Made by a program: the position numbers and the translations under genes. Of a stretch of DNA of 64,000 nt, positions 1-7,675 are shown piece by piece. Positions within the stretch are counted from its first letter, which is position 1, and every line of letters begins with the position of its first letter. The DNA is from Gp6-AA40 sp036802945 (lineage in GTDB: Bacteria; Acidobacteriota; Vicinamibacteria; Vicinamibacterales; UBA2999): NCBI GenBank assembly GCA_036802945.1, contig DAIRVG010000004.1, positions 65,760 to 129,759 on the forward strand, in the 5' to 3' direction. The notes under the pieces are model-generated. The model saw nothing but the letters and a program-made list of their open reading frames with translations. It was not told the DNA's origin and searched no databases.

Positions 1-835
1 TGCCGATGGGCCGGTACTCGCGTTCCTGCAGCACCCGCAACAGCTTCGTCTGAAGGTACGGGGGCATCTCGCCTATCTCATCCAGCAGCAGCGAGCCGCT
101 TTCGGACATCTCGAAAAGCCCGACCTTGTCAGTGTTCGCGCCGGTGAATGCGCCCTTCTTGTAGCCGAACAGCTCGCTCTCGATCAGATCTTTTGGAATC
201 GCCGCGCAGTTGATCTTGATGAAGGGGCCTTTGACTCGGTTCGAGTTGTAATGAATCGCGTTGGCAATGAGCTCCTTGCCGGTGCCGTTCTCCCCCTGGA
301 TCAGGATGTTCGCGTCGCTGGCCGCGACGCTTTCAACGAGCTCGAAGAGCTCCTTCATCTTCTTGCTCTGCCCGACGATGTTCGCGAAGCTGTATTGCCC
401 CCGGATCTGCTCCTTCAACTGCTGATGCTCTGCGCGTTCCTGCGTGCGATCGATCGCACGCCCGACAATGTTCATGAGCCCATCCTGACTCACGGGTTTT
501 TCAAGGAAGTAAAAAGCGCCGGCCTGTCCCGCCTCAACCGCGCGGGCAATGGTGCCCTGGCCGCTGATCACGATGATTTCAGGCCAGGAGTCGATCTCTT
601 TCAATCGGCGAAGAAGCGACACGCCGTCGAGATCCGGCAACATCAGGTCGGTCACCACCACGTCGGGACGCCATTGCTTGAAGATTTCTTCGCCCCGGGT
701 GCCGATGAGCGCCGTGCGCACCTCGTATCCCTCGGCCTCGATGACCATCTTCAGCCACTCGGTCATCGCCGGCTCGTCGTCGATTGCAAGGACGCGCTTG
801 CGCCGCTTGCTGGATGAAGGAGGTTGAGTCGCCAT
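1..835 (-). CDS. NtrC-family sigma-54-dependent response regulator (3' end outside window)
   Basis: This minus-strand frame stays open from an ATG at 835 to the window edge, giving 278 residues of the N-terminal part. It begins with a receiver domain (VLAIDDEPAMTEW, phospho-acceptor Asp in VVTDLMLPDLDG, conserved Lys in FLEKPV). An AAA+ sigma-54 interaction domain follows, with Walker A GENGTGKE, the sigma-54 contact loop GAFTGA and Walker B-like LLLDEIGEMP. The C-terminal Fis-type HTH is beyond the edge. AGGTGA lies just upstream of the ATG. Such proteins hydrolyse ATP to open sigma-54 promoters when phosphorylated by a partner kinase, which is not in view. The gene is divergent from the zinc-ribbon and leucine-degradation genes, but no regulatory link is shown. 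Confidence 0.93.
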   Translation of the reverse strand, partial: MATQPPSSSKRRKRVLAIDDEPAMTEWLKMVIEAEGYEVRTALIGTRGEEIFKQWRPDVVVTDLMLPDLDGVSLLRRLKEIDSWPEIIVISGQGTIARAVEAGQAGAFYFLEKPVSQDGLMNIVGRAIDRTQERAEHQQLKEQIRGQYSFANIVGQSKKMKELFELVESVAASDANILIQGENGTGKELIANAIHYNSNRVKGPFIKINCAAIPKDLIESELFGYKKGAFTGANTDKVGLFEMSESGSLLLDEIGEMPPYLQTKLLRVLQEREYRPIG

Positions 836-972
836 GCGTCACCTATGTCTCGCTTTAAGGGCGTCACTCTAGCATAACCGCGTCCGCATTCAATACATAC
901 TGGGTGGCGGTAGGCGTAAACCCTACAGCGTGTAAGATTTTTATGCAGGCAGGCTACCGAAAACCGTTGCCC

Positions 973-978
973 TATAAT
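973..978 (+). promoter_or_regulatory. -10 element TATAAT for a probable leaderless transcript
   Basis: A perfect TATAAT ends 7 nt before the ATG at 986, so transcription would start at or next to the start codon. No convincing -35 hexamer is seen, and there is no Shine-Dalgarno sequence between the box and the ATG. Confidence 0.5.
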
Positions 979-985
979 GCGGCGC

Positions 986-1183
986 ATGGCTGAACCGGAC
1001 GGCACCGAGGGCCAGGACGTTTGCCGCGCGCGCGAAAGAGACGAGCCATCCAGCCCACGGCGGGCCTGCGACACCGACAATCGGGAGATCTGCGAGCGGT
1101 GCGGCAAGGCCGAAATGTACCGGATGCACGCGGTCTGGCGTTGCCCGGAGTGCGGCTTCAAGACCGACTGTTGTGGGTGGTAA
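986..1183 (+). CDS. Small zinc-ribbon protein
   Basis: This encodes 65 aa. The N-terminal 30 residues are charged and low in complexity. The C-terminal half has two CxxC pairs, CERCGKAEMYRMH and CPECGFKTDCCGW, the layout of a single zinc ribbon plus a trailing Cys-Cys. The ATG at 986 is chosen over 977 because TATAAT at 973-978 overlaps the earlier codon. The gene ends 23 nt before mccB and could be its first cistron. The role is unknown; nucleic-acid or protein binding is usual for such ribbons. It is probably real because the Cys spacing is intact. Confidence 0.65.
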   Translation: MAEPDGTEGQDVCRARERDEPSSPRRACDTDNREICERCGKAEMYRMHAVWRCPECGFKTDCCGW

Positions 1184-1206
1184 TTAGTCGTTCCGAACGA
1201 CCTGTA

Positions 1207-2814
1207 ATGCAAACGATCCAATCCCGCATCCGCACCGACACCCCAGAGTACGAAGGCAACTACAAGAAGATGACGGCGCTGGTCGCCGAGCTTCGGGATC
1301 GCCTTGCGCACGCGCGGGAGGGGGGCGGCGCGCGCTCCCTCCAGCGGCATCGCGAGCAGGGCAAGTTACCCGTGCGCGAGCGTCTTGATCTCCTTCTGGA
1401 CGAGGGCTCGCCCTTCCTCGAGCTCTCGGCTCTTGCAGCGTGGGAGATGTACGAGAACGAGGCGCCTGGCGCGAGCCTTGTTACCGGCGTCGGACGCGTC
1501 TCGGGCCGTGAAGTGCTGATCGTTGCGAACGACGCCACGGTCAAGGGGGGCACGTACTATCCGATGACAGTCAAGAAGCACGTCCGCGCGCAGCAGATCG
1601 CGCTCGAAAACCGGCTGCCGTGCGTCTACCTCGTCGACTCCGGCGGTGCCTTCCTTCCACTTCAAGCGGATGTGTTTCCCGACAAGGAGCATTTCGGCCG
1701 CATCTTCTTCAACCAGGCGCGCATGTCGGCTGAACGCATTGCGCAGATTGCGGTGGTCATGGGCTCCTGCACCGCGGGCGGCGCGTACGTGCCCGCGATG
1801 TCCGATGAAACGATCATCGTGAAGGGGACCGGCACGATCTTTCTTGGCGGACCGCCGCTCGTGAAAGCGGCGACCGGCGAGGACGTCACCGCGGAGGAGC
1901 TTGGCGGCGCCGACGTCCACACGCGAATATCGGGAGTCGCGGACTACCTTGCCGAGGACGATCCACATGCGCTGCAGCTCGCGCGGACCATCGTGTCGAC
2001 GCTCAACACGCGCAAGGACGTGCCGGGTGACATCGCGGCGCCCGAAGATCCCGCCTACGCGCCCGACGAGATTTACGGGATCGTGCCCTCGGACGTGCGA
2101 AAACCGTATGACGTTCGGGAAGTGATCGCGCGTCTCGTGGACGGATCGCGCTTCGACGAGTTCAAGGAGCGCTATGCGCCGACGATCGTGACCGGGTTCG
2201 CGCGCCTCCACGGTTTCCTTGTCGGAATTGTCGCGAACAACGGCGTGCTCTTTTCGGAATCGGCGCTGAAGGCGACGCATTTCATCGAGCTCTGCAACCT
2301 GCGCGGCATCCCGCTCATCTTTCTGCAGAACATTACGGGCTTCATGGTGGGTCGGCAGTACGAGCGCGGGGGCATCGCCAAGGACGGCGCGAAGATGGTG
2401 CACGCCGTCGCCAACTCAGTGGTCCCGAAGTTCACGATGATCATTGGAGGGTCGTTCGGCGCCGGCAACTACGGGATGTGCGGCCGGGCGTTCGAGCCCC
2501 GCTTCCTCTGGATGTGGCCGAATGCGCGCATCTCGGTCATGGGCGGCGAGCAGGCCGCCGGCGTGCTCTCGACCGTCAAGCGCGAACAGCTCGCGCGCGA
2601 CAACAAGATCCTCGGTGTGGAGGACGAGCAGCAGATCCGGCAGCCGATCCTCGACAAGTACGAGCTCGAAGGTTCGCCCTATTACTCCACTGCGCGGCTA
2701 TGGGACGACGGCATTCTCGACCCGGCGCAGACGCGCACCGTGCTCGCGCTGGCGCTTTCGGCCGCGTTCAACGCCCCGATCCCGCCGGCACGGTTCGGCG
2801 TCTTCCGGATGTAA
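1207..2814 (+). CDS. mccB: Methylcrotonyl-CoA carboxylase, beta (carboxyltransferase) subunit
   Basis: This encodes 535 aa, the usual MccB length. It transfers carboxyl from biotin to 3-methylcrotonyl-CoA in leucine degradation. Both halves of the carboxyltransferase fold are present. Diagnostic MccB stretches include LVDSGGAFLPLQADVFPDKE, FFNQARMSAERIAQIAVVMG, SCTAGGAYVPAMSDE and QNITGFMVGRQYERGGIAK. The ATG at 1207 fits the family N-terminus (SRIRTDTPEYEGNYKKM); an upstream in-frame extension to 1021 overlaps the zinc-ribbon gene and is not conserved-looking. The neighbours liuC and mccA confirm the pathway. Propionyl-CoA carboxylase beta is the alternative, but the VFPDKEHFGRIFFNQ signature and liuC favour methylcrotonyl-CoA. 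Confidence 0.95.
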   Translation: MQTIQSRIRTDTPEYEGNYKKMTALVAELRDRLAHAREGGGARSLQRHREQGKLPVRERLDLLLDEGSPFLELSALAAWEMYENEAPGASLVTGVGRVSGREVLIVANDATVKGGTYYPMTVKKHVRAQQIALENRLPCVYLVDSGGAFLPLQADVFPDKEHFGRIFFNQARMSAERIAQIAVVMGSCTAGGAYVPAMSDETIIVKGTGTIFLGGPPLVKAATGEDVTAEELGGADVHTRISGVADYLAEDDPHALQLARTIVSTLNTRKDVPGDIAAPEDPAYAPDEIYGIVPSDVRKPYDVREVIARLVDGSRFDEFKERYAPTIVTGFARLHGFLVGIVANNGVLFSESALKATHFIELCNLRGIPLIFLQNITGFMVGRQYERGGIAKDGAKMVHAVANSVVPKFTMIIGGSFGAGNYGMCGRAFEPRFLWMWPNARISVMGGEQAAGVLSTVKREQLARDNKILGVEDEQQIRQPILDKYELEGSPYYSTARLWDDGILDPAQTRTVLALALSAAFNAPIPPARFGVFRM

Positions 2815-2819
2815 AAGGC

Positions 2820-2909
2820 AACCACGAAGATCGCGAACGTCACGAAGGACACGAATAAAATAGTGTTTGTTCTTCGCGGCCTTCGAGATTTTCGTGAGCT
2901 TCGTGGTTA
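2820..2909. repeat. CACGAAG-type imperfect inverted repeat
   Basis: The left arm is built from CACGAAG-like units (AACCACGAAG, GTCACGAAGGACACGAA) and the right arm from their complements (TTCTTCGCGG, TTCGTGAGCTTCGTGGTT), about 90 bp in all. It fills the mccB-liuC spacer. Related elements lie at 5951, 7138, 11977, 30683, 56455 and 63837. Confidence 0.7.
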
Positions 2910-2913
2910 CGAC

Positions 2914-3702
2914 ATGTCATACGACTTCCTCCTCACCCGCCGCGAGGGCACAGTTGAGTACCTGACGTTGAACCGCCCGGACGTGCGGAATGCGTTCAAC
3001 GACCAGGTCATCGTAGAGCTCACCGCGTGGGCGGCAACGATCAACGCCGACGACGACGTGCGGTGCGTCGTGCTCGCGGGCGCGGGGAAAACCTTCTGCA
3101 CGGGGGCCGACATCACGTGGATGTCGAACGCGCTTACCTATACGCACGATGAAAACGTGCGCGATGCGAATGCGATGGCGCGGATGTTCGCGGCACTCGA
3201 TACGCTGCCGGTCCCCCTCATCGGACGCATTCACGGCGCCGCGCTTGGCGGCGGCGCCGGCCTCGCCTCCGTCTGCGACGTCGTCGTGGCCGAGGAGAAC
3301 ACGGTCTTCGGGTTCACCGAAGTAAAGCTCGGAATCCTTCCGTCCGTTATTTCCCCGTATGCGCTGGCAAAGATTGGACGCTCTGCCGCACGCGAGCTGT
3401 TCCTGACGGGAATGCGGTTCGGCGCGCTGCGCGCGAGAGAGATCGGCCTTGTCCATGCGGTGGTCCCCGTAGACGAGCTCGACGTCATGGTCACGCTGTA
3501 CGTCAACGAGATGCTGAGCGCGGCACCCGACGCACTTGCCACGGCCAAGGCGCTGATCCCGCGAGTCTGGGCGCGAGGCGCCTCTGACGCCGCTGGACTG
3601 ACCGCCGAAGCGATTGCCGCGCAGCGCGTGTCGGAAGAAGGCCAGGAAGGCCTCCGGGCGTTCCTCGAAAAGCGGAAGGCGAAGTGGAACATCAGCCAAT
3701 GA
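2914..3702 (+). CDS. liuC: Methylglutaconyl-CoA hydratase (enoyl-CoA hydratase family)
   Basis: This encodes 262 aa, a full-length crotonase-fold protein. It is expected to hydrate 3-methylglutaconyl-CoA, the step after methylcrotonyl-CoA carboxylase. Visible motifs are the N-terminal LNRPDVRNAFND, the first oxyanion loop AGKTFCTGADITWM and the second loop GRIHGAALGGGAGLASVCD. The catalytic-Glu region is FGFTEVKLGILPSVISPY. The FCTGADxxWM form is typical of this hydratase. The ATG at 2914 is chosen because the longer frame to 2863 only translates the preceding inverted repeat. Its position between the two carboxylase subunit genes supports the role. Confidence 0.9.
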   Translation: MSYDFLLTRREGTVEYLTLNRPDVRNAFNDQVIVELTAWAATINADDDVRCVVLAGAGKTFCTGADITWMSNALTYTHDENVRDANAMARMFAALDTLPVPLIGRIHGAALGGGAGLASVCDVVVAEENTVFGFTEVKLGILPSVISPYALAKIGRSAARELFLTGMRFGALRAREIGLVHAVVPVDELDVMVTLYVNEMLSAAPDALATAKALIPRVWARGASDAAGLTAEAIAAQRVSEEGQEGLRAFLEKRKAKWNISQ

Positions 3703-3724
3703 GACGAAAATCAACCACCGGGCG

Positions 3725-5251
3725 ATGTTCCAGCGGATTCTGATCGCGAACCGCGGCGAGATCGCGGTCCGCGTGATTCGTGCCTGCCGCGAGCTGGGGA
3801 TCGCGTCGGTCGCCGTCTACTCCGATGCCGACGCGCGCGCGCCGCACGTTCTGCTTGCCGATCGCGCGGTTCGGATAGGCCCTGCGCCGCCGGCTGAAAG
3901 CTATCTGTCGAGCGGCGCCATCCTGAAGGCGGCGCGTGACACGGGCGCCGATGCGATTCATCCGGGCTACGGCTTCCTGTCCGAGAACGCCGGGTTTGCG
4001 TCTGCGTGTGCAGGAGCCGGCGTCGTATTCATAGGCCCCCCGGCGCGCGTCATCGAGCAGCTCGGTTCCAAGATCGCTGCGCGCCAGCTCGCTCAGAACG
4101 CGAGCGTACCCATCGTCCCGGGCGAAACGCCAGCGGACCAGTCGAACGAGGCTATTGCGGCCGCGGCGCGGAGGGTCGGTTTGCCGGTCCTCTTGAAACC
4201 ATCGGCCGGGGGCGGCGGCATCGGCATGAAGGACGTGCGCGACGAGCGCGCGCTGATACCTGCAATCGACCAGGCGCGCCGAGAGGCGACGTCGTCGTTC
4301 GGGGATGGCACACTCTACGTGGAACGGCTTGTCGAGCGCCCGCGGCACGTCGAAATCCAGGTGCTTGCGGATGACCACGGCAACGTCGTCCATCTCTTCG
4401 AGCGCGAATGTTCGATTCAACGCCGCCATCAGAAAGTCGTGGAGGAGACGCCCTCCACTGCGCTGACACCTGCGTTACGGCAGCGCATGGGAGATGCCGC
4501 AGTCGCGCTGGCTCGCGCCGCCGGCTACCGCAACGCCGGAACCGTGGAGTTCCTGCTCGAGGGAAGTGGCGATGCGGCGTCGTTCTATTTCCTGGAAGTG
4601 AACACGCGGCTGCAGGTCGAGCATCCGGTGACCGAACAGGTCACGGGCGTCGACCTCGTGCACGCCCAGATTGCGGTCGCGGCAGGCAGCAGGCTGCCGT
4701 GGTCGCAGGGATCGCTGACGCAGCGCGGCCATGCCATCGAGGTGCGCGTGTACGCCGAAGACGCGGCAGCAAGCGATCTTCCGCAGGCAGGGCCTTTGCT
4801 GCTCTATCGCGAACCGTCCATGCCCGGAATTCGCGTCGATGCTGGCGTGGCCGAGGGCGGCGAGATCGGGATTCACTATGACCCGATGATCGCGAAGCTG
4901 ATTGCCAGCGGGGAGACGCGCGATATCGCCCGCCGTCGAGCGGTCGAGGCGCTCCGCGACTACCCGATTCTCGGCATTCGGACAAACGTCTCATTCCTGA
5001 TCGAGCTGCTCGAACATCCCCGCTTCATCGCCGGCGACATCGACATCCGGTTTCTCGATACCGAGGGCGCCGCGCTGCGGGCGCGTATCGGCGACACCAC
5101 GACTCCACCGGAGGTCGTGGACGTTGCGGCCGCGGCCCGCCTTCGCCCGTCGAGCTTCGGCGCGCAGGCAGAGCCAGGCGCGGACGTGTCCGTCGATGCC
5201 CGGAGAGCGAAGGCGGATCCGTGGGCCACGCTGCGGGGCTTTCGTGGTTGA
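3725..5251 (+). CDS. mccA: Methylcrotonyl-CoA carboxylase alpha subunit, biotin carboxylase part (frameshifted from BCCP part)
   Basis: This encodes 508 aa. The ATP-grasp biotin carboxylase domain starts MFQRILIANRGEIAVRVIRA. It has the ATP-binding glycine loop KPSAGGGGIGMK, the ERECSIQRRHQK catalytic loop, the EVNTRLQVEHPVTE signature and the IHYDPMIAKLIASG C-terminal region. The frame terminates at TGA 5249-5251, right after DPWATLRGF. The missing biotinyl domain is present in the +1 frame immediately downstream. A normal MccA would be about 640 aa, so the gene is broken by one base in or next to the GGGG run at 5235-5238, or the assembly carries an indel there. The start lies 22 nt after liuC. 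Confidence 0.9.
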   Translation: MFQRILIANRGEIAVRVIRACRELGIASVAVYSDADARAPHVLLADRAVRIGPAPPAESYLSSGAILKAARDTGADAIHPGYGFLSENAGFASACAGAGVVFIGPPARVIEQLGSKIAARQLAQNASVPIVPGETPADQSNEAIAAAARRVGLPVLLKPSAGGGGIGMKDVRDERALIPAIDQARREATSSFGDGTLYVERLVERPRHVEIQVLADDHGNVVHLFERECSIQRRHQKVVEETPSTALTPALRQRMGDAAVALARAAGYRNAGTVEFLLEGSGDAASFYFLEVNTRLQVEHPVTEQVTGVDLVHAQIAVAAGSRLPWSQGSLTQRGHAIEVRVYAEDAAASDLPQAGPLLLYREPSMPGIRVDAGVAEGGEIGIHYDPMIAKLIASGETRDIARRRAVEALRDYPILGIRTNVSFLIELLEHPRFIAGDIDIRFLDTEGAALRARIGDTTTPPEVVDVAAAARLRPSSFGAQAEPGADVSVDARRAKADPWATLRGFRG

Positions 5252-5627
5252 GGCAATCGGCAGCGGCCGCTACCGTATCGTGTCTGACGAGCGGAACGAT
5301 CTTGCCTATGCCGTTTCAGATCGCGGCCGGACGTGGGTCTTCATCGCCGGACGAACATATGTCATCGAGAGCCAGGATCGCGACGGACGCGGGCGCCCCC
5401 ACAAGACAGACGATCACCTGGCGCTTTCCGCGCCGATGCCGGCAACGGTGCTCGCGGTAAAGGTCGCGCCGGGCCAGGATGTCCAGACTGGCGACGTGCT
5501 GCTGATGCTCGAAGCGATGAAGATGGAGCTGCCAATCACGGCGCCGCGTGCTGGCCGGGTGAAATCGATCGGCTGCCGCGAAGGCGAGATCGTTCAGCCC
5601 GGAGTACCGCTCCTCGAGCTTGAATGA
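5244..5627 (+). CDS. mccA: Biotin carboxyl carrier (BCCP) domain of mccA, in shifted frame
   Basis: This frame carries the rest of the alpha subunit, about 127 aa from a GTG at 5244. A linker (VVEAIGSGRYRIVSDER) leads to a biotinyl/lipoyl domain with the biotinylation motif EAMKMEL and the flanking PMPATVLAVKVAPGQDV and GEIVQPGVPLLELE strands. It is in frame 3 whereas the carboxylase part is in frame 2. An independent start is possible, but no Shine-Dalgarno sequence is evident. The simplest reading is one gene, 3725-5627, with a single-base indel. If the shift is real, the carboxylase lacks its covalent biotin carrier unless ribosomes frameshift or the second ORF is translated separately. 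Confidence 0.8.
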   Translation: MVEAIGSGRYRIVSDERNDLAYAVSDRGRTWVFIAGRTYVIESQDRDGRGRPHKTDDHLALSAPMPATVLAVKVAPGQDVQTGDVLLMLEAMKMELPITAPRAGRVKSIGCREGEIVQPGVPLLELE

Positions 5628-5660
5628 GCACACGTCAGCCCGGGTTCAGGTACGGCCCGC

Positions 5661-5666
5661 TACAAT
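5661..5666 (+). promoter_or_regulatory. Candidate -10 element TACAAT
   Basis: TACAAT lies 22 nt before the ATG at 5689, and GGAGAG (5671-5676) sits between them as a likely ribosome binding site. No clear -35 is visible. Confidence 0.35.
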
Positions 5667-5688
5667 GTTTGGAGAGTCCTGCACAACG

Positions 5689-5943
5689 ATGATGGAACAC
5701 GATCTCGCGGTCCTGCTGACGGAACTCATCGAGAAAGTCGGGCTGCTGCGCCGCGATCTGAAGCAAAAGGGCGATCTCGAGAAATACGAGGCGCGCCTCG
5801 CGCGGATCGACCAGAAGTTTTCGGCGCTGGCGGAGAGGATCTCCGAGACCGACCCCGATTTCGCCAAGGCGCTTCGCACGGCGTGGCAGATGCCCGCGCG
5901 CAGTCTGGCGTTCCGCAACGCGGACCACGTGAAAAAACCGTAG
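5689..5943 (+). CDS. Small coiled-coil protein of unknown function
   Basis: This encodes 84 aa, charged and helical, with a heptad-like stretch LLTELIEKVGLLRRDLKQKG and KYEARLARIDQKFSALAERI suggesting a short coiled coil. No family was recognised. The frame is open upstream to a TTG at 5620 overlapping the BCCP stop, but the candidate TACAAT and GGAGAG support starting at the tandem ATGs at 5689/5692. It is the last plus-strand gene before a convergent repeat region. Confidence 0.5.
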   Translation: MMEHDLAVLLTELIEKVGLLRRDLKQKGDLEKYEARLARIDQKFSALAERISETDPDFAKALRTAWQMPARSLAFRNADHVKKP

Positions 5944-5950
5944 CCAAGCT

Positions 5951-5982
5951 TGTTTCGTGTCCTCCGAGTGCTTCGTGGTTCA
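5951..5982. repeat. CACGAAG-type repeat (complement orientation)
   Basis: TTTCGTGTCCTCCGAG followed by TGCTTCGTGGTTCA is one arm of the CACGAAG family. It lies just before the GGGATTT array in a convergent intergenic gap. Confidence 0.55.
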
Positions 5983-5990
5983 AATGTGGA

Positions 5991-6043
5991 CTTGGGTCTT
6001 GGGATTTGGGATTTGGGATTTGGGATTTGGGATTTGGGATTTT
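5991..6043 (+). repeat. Heptamer tandem array (GGGATTT)n in a convergent gap
   Basis: Six perfect copies of GGGATTT run from 6001 to 6042, preceded by a degenerate CTTGGGT unit, giving seven GGG runs with 4-nt loops. This meets the usual intramolecular G-quadruplex pattern on the plus strand. The array abuts the stop codon of the minus-strand gene ending at 6044. Confidence 0.9.
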
Positions 6044-7123
6044 CTACCGATCCCAAGCTCCGCGAGCCCAGTCCAGAAACTTCTTCACTGTCCAGTAATT
6101 GACGATCTTCGCCTGCGGAATGCCGGCGAGGCGCGCGTGAGCGATCGCGATGTCGGCGAAGTCGAGCTCCGCGTGCGAGTGCGCATCACTGTCGAGCGCG
6201 AAGATGCACCGCTGCTCGAGCGCCTGCGCCGCCAGCTCGTAAGGGACATCCTGCCGCGCCCATGACCCGTCGATCTCGATGGCTACCTGCCGCCGTGCGG
6301 CCACCTCGAACACCTTCCTCCAGTCGGCGACGATCCCCAGGCGCACGTTGAAGACACGGCCTTGCGGATGACCGAGAATCGATACGCCCGGCTGCGAGAC
6401 GGCCGCCACCATCCGTTCGGTCTGGTCGATCGACTTGCGAAGCGCGGAGTGCGGAGATGCCACCACGAACTCGAACTGGCGCAGCTCGTGGGGCTCCATG
6501 TCGATCGTCCCATCGTCGCGGATATTGCCTTCGATCCCCTTGAACATGCGGAAGCGCCCGTCGTACCGTGCGTTCAGCGTGTCGATCTCCGCATGCTGCT
6601 CGACGACCCGCTCCATCGTCATTCCACGGGCGATAGAGAGGCCGTAGGAGTGATCCGTCACCCCGGCGCAGGTCCATCCGCGTTCGAGGCAGGCGTCGAT
6701 GATCGACTCGAGCGTCTCACCACCGTCACTCCAGATCGAGTGCATCTGAAAGTCGCCGCGATACTTCTCACGCGAAGGCGTGCCCTTGCGAGACAGGATC
6801 TCGCGGACCGCGGCCCGGCTGAGAAACTGGCGGCGGAAACTGTGCAGCCGGGCCACTTCCTCCTCCTTGCCCGAGTCGCGCACGGCCCGCTCGACCAAGG
6901 CGGAGGCGCCGTCGTGGATGACCTCGCGAGCGATCCGGTCCGTTGTCGGGCCGATCCCGGAAATCGTCTTGAACGTGTTGGCCGTCACAAGCGGCGTGAT
7001 GTCGCGATCGATGCGGAGCACTGCCTTCGCCGCGCGCTTGTACCCCCATGCGCGCTGGCCGTCGCCCGCGATCGCCGCCATGTCGTACAACGCACTCGCC
7101 AGCTCGAGGTTGACGTCACGCAT
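6044..7123 (-). CDS. HhH plus PHP-domain phosphoesterase (PolX-like, lacking polymerase domain)
   Basis: This encodes 359 aa. Residues about 1-100 resemble the helix-hairpin-helix N-terminus of family X polymerases (FKTISGIGPTTDRIAREV). Residues about 120-350 form a PHP metallo-phosphoesterase domain, with GDFQMHSIWSDGG, GVTDHSYGLSIA, FKGIEGNI, ILGHPQGRVF and FALDSDAHSHAELD. The first metal-binding position, usually His in DxHxH, is Gln. No nucleotidyltransferase palm domain lies between, so this is a stand-alone HhH-PHP protein. A DNA repair or nuclease-like role is plausible but not shown. It converges with the small coiled-coil gene. Confidence 0.82.
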   Translation of the reverse strand: MRDVNLELASALYDMAAIAGDGQRAWGYKRAAKAVLRIDRDITPLVTANTFKTISGIGPTTDRIAREVIHDGASALVERAVRDSGKEEEVARLHSFRRQFLSRAAVREILSRKGTPSREKYRGDFQMHSIWSDGGETLESIIDACLERGWTCAGVTDHSYGLSIARGMTMERVVEQHAEIDTLNARYDGRFRMFKGIEGNIRDDGTIDMEPHELRQFEFVVASPHSALRKSIDQTERMVAAVSQPGVSILGHPQGRVFNVRLGIVADWRKVFEVAARRQVAIEIDGSWARQDVPYELAAQALEQRCIFALDSDAHSHAELDFADIAIAHARLAGIPQAKIVNYWTVKKFLDWARGAWDR

Positions 7124-7137
7124 CGTTGGGTTGAATT

Positions 7138-7170
7138 AACCACGAAGACCCGAAGTGCACGAAGGAAATT
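7138..7170. repeat. CACGAAG-type repeat in a divergent promoter region
   Basis: AACCACGAAGACCCGAAG followed by TGCACGAAGG belongs to the CACGAAG family. It sits between the divergent HhH-PHP and OsmC genes. Confidence 0.5.
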
Positions 7171-7224
7171 AGGTTTTTCGATATACGATCTGTCGGTTCG
7201 CATCTCTTCGAATGGAGCTGACTG

Positions 7225-7668
7225 ATGGCATCTTTTGCGAGGCACGTCGACGTGGAATGGAACGGCACGCTCATGGAGGGCAACGGGACGGCAAAGGCTG
7301 GCACGGGCGCGTTTACGCTTCCGGTCACCTTTCCGAGCCGAATCAATGAGACGGGAGACGGCAAGACAACGCCAGAGGAGCTGCTCGCTGGAGCCCACGC
7401 GATCTGCTACGCAATGGTGCTGACCAACACGATCGGCAAGCAGGGCGGTAAGGCGCGGCGCGTGCGCGTCACGGCGACGGTGACCGCCGACAAGGGTGAC
7501 GCGGGCATCAAGGTGGTCTCGTCGAACCTGAAAGCCGTGGTCGAAGGGCTGGAGGGGATCGATCCCAAGGGCCTGAGCGAGCTCGCGACGAATGCCGAGA
7601 AGGGCTGCCCGATCTCGAACGCGATCCGCGGCGCCGTTGCGATTTCAGTCAACGCGTCAGCTGCCTGA
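7225..7668 (+). CDS. OsmC/Ohr-family peroxiredoxin-like protein
   Basis: This encodes 147 aa. Members reduce organic hydroperoxides using a Cys pair. Both Cys regions are present, AGAHAICYAMVL in the central helix and EKGCPISNAIRG near the C-terminus. The N-terminus (FARHVDVEWNGTL) and the TPEELLAGAHA segment are typical of the OsmC subgroup. A GGAG lies about 8 nt before the ATG. It is a cytoplasmic oxidative-stress protein. It is divergent from the HhH-PHP gene and followed 7 nt later by the M13 peptidase. Confidence 0.92.
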   Translation: MASFARHVDVEWNGTLMEGNGTAKAGTGAFTLPVTFPSRINETGDGKTTPEELLAGAHAICYAMVLTNTIGKQGGKARRVRVTATVTADKGDAGIKVVSSNLKAVVEGLEGIDPKGLSELATNAEKGCPISNAIRGAVAISVNASAA

Positions 7669-7675
7669 TCGTTGT

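Noticed and set aside
1366..2403. 345-aa minus-strand frame opposite mccB
   Set aside because: Composition is an antisense shadow of a high-GC gene; the plus frame has clear carboxyltransferase motifs.
2863..2913. N-terminal extension of liuC (RGLRDFRELRGYD)
   Set aside because: It only translates the CACGAAG inverted repeat; the crotonase fold begins at 2914.
5991..6043. CRISPR array
   Set aside because: Uninterrupted 7-bp units without spacers; no cas genes in the window. The same applies to the other heptamer arrays.
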